Source of the DNA: Trichomonas vaginalis G3
Taxonomy: Eukaryota; Parabasalia; Trichomonadida; Trichomonadidae
Reading direction: 5' to 3'
Assembly: GCF_026262505.1 (NCBI RefSeq)
Contig: NC_067206.1
Coordinates: forward strand, 33,743,896 to 33,807,895
Length of the DNA: 64,000 nucleotides
Shown here: positions 56,857 through 64,000 of the stretch, piece by piece
Layout: every line of letters begins with the position of its first letter
How positions within the stretch are numbered: the stretch's first letter is position 1
Notes under the pieces: model-generated
The model's database searches: none
What the model saw: only the letters and a program-made list of their open reading frames with translations
What the model was told of the DNA's origin: nothing
Made by a program: the position numbers and the translations under genes

Positions 56857-57697
56857 TTTTTTATCATCGTAATATCGGCGTGTTGCGCCAATAAATTAAA
56901 TGCTAATTTAGATTCATCTCTCAGAGATGACGATCCATGGAATGTTTACTTCAATAGTCAATTTATAGGTGAAGAAACAAAATCATGCATAAACTGTAAC
57001 TTATCACCAGGAAAAGGTCAATATTACTTAGACGAATGTACTTTTTATAATGATAATGACAGGGTTATCAACTTCAGCTCGATTGATGACTCATTATTCC
57101 TACATAATAGGTGTTTTTTTAGTCATTGCACTTCAGCAGAAGATGGAAGTTGCGTTTACTACAATGTTGACAGAAATAGTTCAATTGTTCAACGAAAGTT
57201 CTGTTGTACGAAATGCGAAAGCTCTAAAAATGGACATTTTTCATAATAAAGTTGATCCAAATAACATAAACTTTTTTATTGAAAGTTCGCTTTTTGATGT
57301 AGGAAAAGAAGATATTGGTGAAAAAGCAATACATGCAGAAAAAGATAATATCATAGTTTCATCAACAAATTTTTCATCATGCAAAGCACCAGACGTAGCC
57401 ACTTGTTCCTTGGTTTCTCAATCAAATAATTACATAACAACATTCAACTATTCAACTGTCATTAATAATAAAGCAACAGATGGTGACAGTGTGATTATAG
57501 AAATTTGGTATAACTCTTTGATTGATTCATGTAATATTATAAATAATACTAATAGACAATCAACAATTGGAATTATTTACCATCAAGCTAATTCTCTTAC
57601 TGTAAAAAGTTGTTCTTTTATTAACAACACTACTCCTGAAGGTTCATGTTTGATATATAACAATGATGATCAATTAACAGTTGATAGTTGTTCATGA
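56857..57697 (+). pseudogene. cysteine-rich surface-protein-family copy, array unit 1
   Basis: Carries the signal-peptide-like start of the family (LLFFIIVISACCANKLNANL) in frame with upstream sequence, then NCNLSPGKGQYYLDECTFYN and SSIVQRKFCCTKCESSKNGH. A two-base loss near 57242 shifts the frame; it continues to LTVDSCS, where the copy is cut short compared with fragment 2 (53390). N-x-S/T and Cys spacing suggest a secreted protein. Truncated and frameshifted. Confidence 0.65.
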
Positions 57698-57726
57698 TTA
57701 TAAAAACATCATTTTAATATTGAGTT

Positions 57727-58018
57727 ATCGGCGTGTTGCGCCAATGAATTAAATGGCAGATTAATTAAAATCATCTTTCAGAAATGACGATCCCTGGAAT
57801 ATTTATTTCAATAGTTAATTTATAGGTGAAGAAAGTTTCGTTGTACAAGCTATCAATGTCAGCATTACAGGCATTTTTCGTTTTCAAAAGTTGGTCTAAA
57901 TATTTCTCTGATGTAGGTAGTGTAGATTTTGGAGAAGAGGAAATAGATGATGAGAGTGATGAAATTGTTGTTTCTTCAACAAATTTCTCTTCTTGCAAAA
58001 CTTTACAACAAGCTGTTA
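57727..58018 (+). pseudogene. rearranged cysteine-rich family stub, unit 1
   Basis: Begins at the family's GGCGTGTTGCGCCAATGAAT start region, jumps by internal deletion from the start of the mature protein (about 57830) to SFVVQAINVSITGIFRFQKL sequence (out of frame) and ends ...SSCKTLQQAV at CTGTTA, where the transposon sits. Repeated at 60811-61102 and partly at the window end. Confidence 0.6.
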
Positions 58019-59935
58019 AAGTCATTTCAAGAGCCTTGTACCGATAAACTAGCCTTGTACTGCCATTTTATGGTGATGTAAAGTATTCAAAAAATTTGCA
58101 ATGTAAACCATTACATGGCAGAAACTTTAAAATAAACAAAAACATGACACTTAGTACAGGGGCTTTTTGGCTGGTGAAGTCAGATAAAACGTGGCTCAAG
58201 TGCTCGTTTAAAATTAAAAATGGAATTTCTCACAGTCGAATTTCTTGGTAGACAACAAAAGTTTATCATCAATTGTCGCGCCGAAGGTATGACATATAGT
58301 CAAACTAAGCTTGCATGGGAGGAAGAATACCCAGATCTCGGAACTTTAACATCCAATCTCATTGCTACTGCACTTAAAAGAGCTGCATTAGGTCTATACT
58401 GGGAAAAAGGGAATCATGGCGGTGCAGATCCATACCTATGCGAGCGTGATCAGCTCACTTTAAAAGAAATTATCGAAGATTCTGCTTACAAAGGTGAAGC
58501 TCTAGAAGCAGCTGACATTATTGACGAGGCGTTCAAGTTGAAAGAGCTCAGAAGAGATTATGGTTACAGATTCCTTCTTGAGATTAATTGTCCTACTCTT
58601 GCAGAAGAAGTTATCAATACTCTTGGTGGTGATGATGTATCGAGACCTTATGTTAACCATATTTTACAGCAATTGCATTGCAAGCTTAAGGCATGCCAAG
58701 AGATTGAAGAATCAAGATACATGGCGTGTGAACCAAGAATTATCGAAGAATTCTACGATAAACATCGTGAAACAATCGAAAGTACTCCAGAGGAGTTGAT
58801 TTTTAGTATCGATGAAACATTCATAAACAAATTTAAGAAGAAGAAAGTTGCATTACCTGAGGAGATAGAGCATATGATCGCCAAAGGAATTCCAAACTTT
58901 CCGCACATTACAGCTTTATGCGGATGCTCAATGACAGGCAAATCTGTCCCACCTCTCTTTGTTCTCCCATGTATTGCAGAACTACCTAGAGAACTGAAAG
59001 TATTCCAGCGCGAAAGACATTGTTGGTTTACTTCTACGCCAAAAGGCTGGGTGAACAGAAGTGTATTCTTATTGTATTGCATTTTCTTCATCGAGTGGCT
59101 TAACTTTGAACGCCAGAGAATGCCAGAAGATATACGTGACAAGCCTGCTCTCATTGTGTGTGATGGACACTCCAGCCGCGAGAATCCTCTGGCATTGTTC
59201 CTTTTGGCAAGTGCCAACATCAAATTAATTGTTCTTCCCGCACATACAACACACATTTTACAAGTATTTGATGTTGGCATTGCCAAAAGATTAAAGTCCA
59301 AATTCACGGATTATCTGAGAGATTACATTAAGGCACCGAAGCAAGAGTTCAACAGCAATGCTGCAATGATGCGCTACGCCATTATCTACTCATTTATTAG
59401 CGCATGGCAAGAATCAGTATCATTAAGAACGGTTCAAAATGCTGCTGCCGCCTGCGGTCTTTGCCCTTGTTCTGTAGAAGCTCTCAAACATAATAAGTAT
59501 GTTCGTGAATTGACTCCTGCAGAAAAAGAATTGCAAGAGAAAAGAAATTACCGTAATCGAAATCGTTTTAACATCAATGGTGAAGAATTGACGACGATGG
59601 ACATGATTTGCGCAATTTCTGACAATATTAAGAAGAATCCTGCAAATCACAGATTTTGCAGGAAGCCAGAACAAGACACCAAGGAACGTTTCTACTTTTG
59701 GATTACAAACTATCTTGATCCCAGCACTGAGTTGTTGACAAAACTCCCTAATATGCCAGGTTATAGTCCAAATGATTAGGAAAATTTTCCAATTTTCCAA
59801 CAAAAATTTTCCAATTCTCCACCAAAAATTTTTTAATAAAATATTATTTTACGGCATTGCCCGTCACTTTTTTCGGTACAAGGCTAATATCACGGTATAA
59901 CCCCCTGAAAAGACTTTAAGTGTCCACCAGAGAAA
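58019..59935 (+). mobile_element. pogo-like (DDE_1 type, DD35D) transposon, unit 1
   Basis: Compared with the empty site at 56854-56857, this DNA is inserted after CTGTTA and followed by TTA (58016-58018 and 59936-59938), consistent with a TA-class target duplication. Inverted motifs near the ends are TTAAAGTC(A/T)TTTCA and AGCCTTGTACCGA (left about 58016 and 58031; right, inverted, about 59900-59925 and 59870-59883). The ends are not perfectly symmetrical, so the left end may be truncated. Confidence 0.7.
58220..59779 (+). CDS. pogo-like DDE_1 transposase, unit 1
   Basis: 519 aa, intact. The N-terminal ~200 residues are helical and probably DNA-binding (RAEGMTYSQTKLAWEEEYPD resembles a helix-turn-helix). 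Catalytic motifs: LIFSIDETFINKF (first Asp), ALIVCDGHSSRENPLALFLL (second Asp) and THILQVFDVGIAKRLKSKF (third Asp), with 35 residues between the last two, as in pogo/Tigger-type DDE_1 transposases. LPAHTTHILQ is the usual motif before the third Asp. The C-terminus is charged (EKELQEKRNYRNRNRFNING). Probably functional protein. The frame on the opposite strand (58753-59307) is a shadow. Confidence 0.88.
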   Translation: MEFLTVEFLGRQQKFIINCRAEGMTYSQTKLAWEEEYPDLGTLTSNLIATALKRAALGLYWEKGNHGGADPYLCERDQLTLKEIIEDSAYKGEALEAADIIDEAFKLKELRRDYGYRFLLEINCPTLAEEVINTLGGDDVSRPYVNHILQQLHCKLKACQEIEESRYMACEPRIIEEFYDKHRETIESTPEELIFSIDETFINKFKKKKVALPEEIEHMIAKGIPNFPHITALCGCSMTGKSVPPLFVLPCIAELPRELKVFQRERHCWFTSTPKGWVNRSVFLLYCIFFIEWLNFERQRMPEDIRDKPALIVCDGHSSRENPLALFLLASANIKLIVLPAHTTHILQVFDVGIAKRLKSKFTDYLRDYIKAPKQEFNSNAAMMRYAIIYSFISAWQESVSLRTVQNAAAACGLCPCSVEALKHNKYVRELTPAEKELQEKRNYRNRNRFNINGEELTTMDMICAISDNIKKNPANHRFCRKPEQDTKERFYFWITNYLDPSTELLTKLPNMPGYSPND

Positions 59936-59938
59936 TTA

Positions 59939-60781
59939 TTTTTTATCATCGTAATATCGGCGTGTTGCGCCAATAAATTAAATGCTAATTTAGATTCATC
60001 TCTCAGAGATGACGATCCATGGAATGTTTACTTCAATAGTCAATTTATAGGTGAAGAAACAAAATCATGCATAAACTGTAACTTATCACCAGGAAAAGGT
60101 CAATATTACTTAGACGAATGTACTTTTTATAATGATAATGACAGGGTTATCAACTTCAGCTCGATTGATGACTCATTATTCCTACATAATAGGTGTTTTT
60201 TTAGTCATTGCACTTCAGCAGAAGATGGAAGTTGCGTTTACTACAATGTTGACAGAAATAGTTCAATTGTTCAACGAAAGTTCTGTTGTACGAAATGCGA
60301 AAGCTCTAAAAATGGACATTTTTCATATACAAAAGTTGATCCAAATAACATAAACTTTTTTATTGAAAGTTCGCTTTTTGATGTAGGAAAAGAAGATATT
60401 GGTGAAAAAGCAATACATGCAGAAAAAGATAATATCATAGTTTCATCAACAAATTTTTCATCATGCAAAGCACCAGACGTAGCCACTTGTTCCTTGGTTT
60501 CTCAATCAAATAATTACATAACAACATTCAACTATTCAACTGTCATTAATAATAAAGCAACAGATGGTGACAGTGTGATTATAGAAATTTGGTATAACTC
60601 TTTGATTGATTCATGTAATATTATAAATAATACTAATAGACAATCAACAATTGGAATTATTTACCATCAAGCTAATTCTCTTACTGTAAAAAGTTGTTCT
60701 TTTATTAACAACACTACTCCTGAAGGTTCATGTTTGATATATAACAATGATGATCAATTAACAGTTGATAGTTGTTCATGA
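59939..60781 (+). pseudogene. cysteine-rich surface-protein-family copy, array unit 2
   Basis: Same as the unit 1 copy but without its two-base loss, so one frame is open from the hydrophobic leader (LFFIIVISACCANKLNANLD) to LTVDSCS at 60781, about 280 codons. There is no in-frame ATG at the left boundary because the transposon end now lies upstream. The C-terminal part present in fragment 2 is missing. Confidence 0.65.
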
Positions 60782-60810
60782 TTATAAAAACATCATTTTA
60801 ATATTGAGTT

Positions 60811-61102
60811 ATCGGCGTGTTGCGCCAATGAATTAAATGGCAGATTAATTAAAATCATCTTTCAGAAATGACGATCCCTGGAATATTTATTTCAATAGTT
60901 AATTTATAGGTGAAGAAAGTTTCGTTGTACAAGCTATCAATGTCAGCATTACAGGCATTTTTCGTTTTCAAAAGTTGGTCTAAATATTTCTCTGATGTAG
61001 GTAGTGTAGATTTTGGAGAAGAGGAAATAGATGATGAGAGTGATGAAATTGTTGTTTCTTCAACAAATTTCTCTTCTTGCAAAACTTTACAACAAGCTGT
61101 TA
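60811..61102 (+). pseudogene. rearranged cysteine-rich family stub, unit 2
   Basis: Copy of 57727-58018 with no difference seen. Confidence 0.6.
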
Positions 61103-63020
61103 AAGTCATTTCAAGAGCCTTGTACCGATAAACTAGCCTTGTACTGCCATTTTATGGTGATGTAAAGTATTCAAAAAATTTGCAATGTAAACCATTACAT
61201 GGCAGAAACTTTAAAATAAACAAAAACATGACACTTAGTACAGGGGCTTTTTGGCTGGTGAAGTCAGATAAAACGTGGCTCAAGTGCTCGTTTAAAATTA
61301 AAAATGGAATTTCTCACAGTCGAATTTCTTGGTAGACAACAAAAGTTTATCATCAATTGTCGCGCCGAAGGTATGACATATAGTCAAACTAAGCTTGCAT
61401 GGGAGGAAGAATACCCAGATCTCGGAACTTTAACATCCAATCTCATTGCTACTGCACTTAAAAGAGCTGCATTAGGTCTATACTGGGAAAAAGGGAATCA
61501 TGGCGGTGCAGATCCATACCTATGCGAGCGTGATCAGCTCACTTTAAAAGAAATTATCGAAGATTCTGCTTACAAAGGTGAAGCTCTAGAAGCAGCTGAC
61601 ATTATTGACGAGGCGTTCAAGTTGAAAGAGCTCAGAAGAGATTATGGTTACAGATTCCTTCTTGAGATTAATTGTCCTACTCTTGCAGAAGAAGTTATCA
61701 ATACTCTTGGTGGTGATGATGTATCGAGACCTTATGTTAACCATATTTTACAGCAATTGCATTGCAAGCTTAAGGCATGCCAAGAGATTGAAGAATCAAG
61801 ATACATGGCGTGTGAACCAAGAATTATCGAAGAATTCTACGATAAACATCGTGAAACAATCGAAAGTACTCCAGAGGAGTTGATTTTTAGTATCGATGAA
61901 ACATTCATAAACAAATTTAAGAAGAAGAAAGTTGCATTACCTGAGGAGATAGAGCATATGATCGCCAAAGGAATTCCAAACTTTCCGCACATTACAGCTT
62001 TATGCGGATGCTCAATGACAGGCAAATCTGTCCCACCTCTCTTTGTTCTCCCATGTATTGCAGAACTACCTAGAGAACTGAAAGTATTCCAGCGCGAAAG
62101 ACATTGTTGGTTTACTTCTACGCCAAAAGGCTGGGTGAACAGAAGTGTATTCTTATTGTATTGCATTTTCTTCATCGAGTGGCTTAACTTTGAACGCCAG
62201 AGAATGCCAGAAGATATACGTGACAAGCCTGCTCTCATTGTGTGTGATGGACACTCCAGCCGCGAGAATCCTCTGGCATTGTTCCTTTTGGCAAGTGCCA
62301 ACATCAAATTAATTGTTCTTCCCGCACATACAACACACATTTTACAAGTATTTGATGTTGGCATTGCCAAAAGATTAAAGTCCAAATTCACGGATTATCT
62401 GAGAGATTACATTAAGGCACCGAAGCAAGAGTTCAACAGCAATGCTGCAATGATGCGCTACGCCATTATCTACTCATTTATTAGCGCATGGCAAGAATCA
62501 GTATCATTAAGAACGGTTCAAAATGCTGCTGCCGCCTGCGGTCTTTGCCCTTGTTCTGTAGAAGCTCTCAAACATAATAAGTATGTTCGTGAATTGACTC
62601 CTGCAGAAAAAGAATTGCAAGAGAAAAGAAATTACCGTAATCGAAATCGTTTTAACATCAATGGTGAAGAATTGACGACGATGGACATGATTTGCGCAAT
62701 TTCTGACAATATTAAGAAGAATCCTGCAAATCACAGATTTTGCAGGAAGCCAGAACAAGACACCAAGGAACGTTTCTACTTTTGGATTACAAACTATCTT
62801 GATCCCAGCACTGAGTTGTTGACAAAACTCCCTAATATGCCAGGTTATAGTCCAAATGATTAGGAAAATTTTCCAATTTTCCAACAAAAATTTTCCAATT
62901 CTCCACCAAAAATTTTTTAATAAAATATTATTTTACGGCATTGCCCGTCACTTTTTTCGGTACAAGGCTAATATCACGGTATAACCCCCCTGAAAAGACT
63001 TTAAGTGTCCACCAGAGAAA
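61103..63020 (+). mobile_element. pogo-like transposon, unit 2
   Basis: Same sequence as 58019-59935 with one added C in the C run near 62989. Flanked by TTA (61100-61102, 63021-63023). It arose by amplification of the unit, not by a second insertion. Confidence 0.72.
61304..62863 (+). CDS. pogo-like DDE_1 transposase, unit 2
   Basis: 519 aa, identical in translation to the unit 1 transposase, with the same DD35D motifs. No substitution between the copies shows that the amplification is very recent or that the copies are homogenised (an assembly duplication is the other explanation). Confidence 0.88.
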   Translation: MEFLTVEFLGRQQKFIINCRAEGMTYSQTKLAWEEEYPDLGTLTSNLIATALKRAALGLYWEKGNHGGADPYLCERDQLTLKEIIEDSAYKGEALEAADIIDEAFKLKELRRDYGYRFLLEINCPTLAEEVINTLGGDDVSRPYVNHILQQLHCKLKACQEIEESRYMACEPRIIEEFYDKHRETIESTPEELIFSIDETFINKFKKKKVALPEEIEHMIAKGIPNFPHITALCGCSMTGKSVPPLFVLPCIAELPRELKVFQRERHCWFTSTPKGWVNRSVFLLYCIFFIEWLNFERQRMPEDIRDKPALIVCDGHSSRENPLALFLLASANIKLIVLPAHTTHILQVFDVGIAKRLKSKFTDYLRDYIKAPKQEFNSNAAMMRYAIIYSFISAWQESVSLRTVQNAAAACGLCPCSVEALKHNKYVRELTPAEKELQEKRNYRNRNRFNINGEELTTMDMICAISDNIKKNPANHRFCRKPEQDTKERFYFWITNYLDPSTELLTKLPNMPGYSPND

Positions 63021-63023
63021 TTA

Positions 63024-63853
63024 TTTTTTATCATCGTAATATCGGCGTGTTGCGCCAATAAATTAAATGCTAATTTAGATTCATCTCTCAGAGATGACGA
63101 TCCATGGAATGTTTACTTCAATAGTCAATTTATAGGTGAAGAAACAAAATGCATAAACTGTAACTTATCACCAGGAAAAGGTCAATATTACTTAGACGAA
63201 TGTATAATGATAATGACAGGGTTATCAACTTCAGCTCGATTGATGACTCATTATTCCTACATAATAGGTGTTTTTTAGTCATTGCACTTCAGCAGAAGAT
63301 GGAAGTTGCGTTTACTACAATGTTGACAGAAATAGTTCAATTGTTCAACGAAAGTTCTGTTGTACGAAATGCGAAAGCTCTAAAAATGGACATTTTTCAT
63401 ATACAAAAGTTGATCCAAATAACATAAACTTTTTTATTGAAAGTTCGCTTTTTGATGTAGGAAAAGAAGATATTGGTGAAAAAGCAATACATGCAGAAAA
63501 AGATAATATCATAGTTTCATCAACAAATTTTTCATCATGCAAAGCACCAGACGTAGCCACTTGTTCCTTGGTTTCTCAATCAAATAATTACATAACAACA
63601 TTCAACTATTCAACTGTCATTAATAATAAAGCAACAGATGGTGACAGTGTGATTATAGAAATTTGGTATAACTCTTTGATTGATTCATGTAATATTATAA
63701 TAATACTAATAGACAATCAACAATTGGAATTATTTACCATCAAGCTAATTCTCTTACTGTAAAAAGTTGTTCTTTTATTAACAACACTACTCCTGAAGGT
63801 TCATGTTTGATATATAACAATGATGATCAATTAACAGTTGATAGTTGTTCATG
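63024..63853 (+). pseudogene. cysteine-rich surface-protein-family copy, array unit 3
   Basis: As unit 2 but with a three-base loss near 63151, a seven-base loss near 63203, a missing T near 63273 and a missing A near 63700. These break the frame; the open piece 63268-63762 covers FFSHCTSAEDGSCVYYNVD to DSCNII. The stub of this unit begins near 63890 and runs off the window. Confidence 0.6.
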
Positions 63854-64000
63854 ATTATAAAAAACATCATTTTAATATTGAGTTATCGGCGTGTTGCGCC
63901 AATGAATTAAATGGCAGATTAATTAAAATCATCTTTCAGAAATGACGATCCCTGGAATATTTATTTCAATAGTTAATTTATAGGTGAAGAAAGTTTCGTT

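Larger units (their letters stand above)
56857..64000 (+). repeat. tandem array of a ~3.08-kb unit (two complete units and part of a third)
   Basis: Unit 1 56857-59938, unit 2 59939-63023, unit 3 63024 to the window end. Each holds a cysteine-rich gene fragment, a rearranged stub and a pogo-like transposon with a 519-aa transposase. Units 1 and 2 differ only by small indels in the parts I compared (CATAATAA against CATATACAAA near 57242/60324; one extra C near 62989). Unit 3 has additional small deletions (near 63151, 63203, 63273 and 63700). The array may continue past the window. Confidence 0.93.

Noticed and set aside
58753-59307. 184-aa antisense frames within both pogo-like transposase genes
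   Set aside because: Exact shadows of the transposase coding strand, with no motif of their own.
1-64000. tRNA, rRNA or other structured RNA genes
   Set aside because: No cloverleaf-like, rRNA-like or snRNA-like conserved sequence recognised by eye; a covariance-model search would be needed to exclude small ones.

Overview
The window is AT-rich protist DNA, very probably from a trichomonad (Trichomonas vaginalis or a close relative). The evidence is intronless genes with very short leaders, a trichomonad-type initiator just upstream of a host start codon, three near-identical mariner copies (DD34D transposase, TA target duplications), and two very large Maverick/Polinton elements (virus-like self-synthesising DNA transposons). 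The species call is inference; the element types are read from the sequence.

Layout. (1) 1-3168: host DNA with one gene (1526-3124, minus), a full-length homologue of the two-domain mRNA capping enzyme in which both active-site motifs are degenerate. (2) 3169-50526: an outer Maverick with 368-bp terminal inverted repeats and a perfect 6-bp target duplication (TCTAAT, 3163-3168 and 50527-50532). (3) 5377-29101: a second, different Maverick nested inside the outer one, with ~66-bp inverted ends made of a poly(A/T) tract plus ~39 unique bases and a probable TATTC target duplication. Between it and the outer element's gene block lies a decayed copy of a host cysteine-rich gene (29274-30230). (4) 50533-64000: host DNA with fragments of that cysteine-rich, N-glycosylation-rich family, a duplicated unknown gene (one copy split by mariner 3), and a ~3.08-kb tandem array in which a pogo-like transposon has been amplified with the gene fragments.

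The two Mavericks carry parallel virus-like gene sets. Packaging ATPase: 14772 inner, 32517 outer. Probable major capsid protein: 9227 and 30858, both broken. Penton-like protein: 11743 and 35479. A conserved CCG-motif protein: 11158 and 34318, both broken. Amphipathic minor virion proteins: 24049/27405 and 30312/30573. Phage-type collar fibre: 25424 and 36214. SF3 helicase: 12579 and 38353, the outer copy with a primase domain. Protein-primed-type DNA polymerase B: 21071 and 45441. Retroviral-like integrase: 24468 and 42351-45197. KilA-N genes: 16113, 17043, 19173 and 41169. The inner element adds a Dam-type adenine methyltransferase. The expected route is integrase-mediated insertion, polymerase/helicase replication, ATPase packaging and capsid/fibre assembly. 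Neither copy looks autonomous: most large structural genes and the outer polymerase carry frameshifts, many at homopolymers, so sequencing error must be excluded first.

The most unusual structure is the KilA-N module. The inner and outer copies share nearly identical ends but have unrelated central DNA-recognition cores. They are bracketed by inverted copies of a shared ~50-bp repeat, and next to the inner gene lies an orphan, chimeric, promoterless piece of KilA-N core. This looks like a cassette-exchange system.
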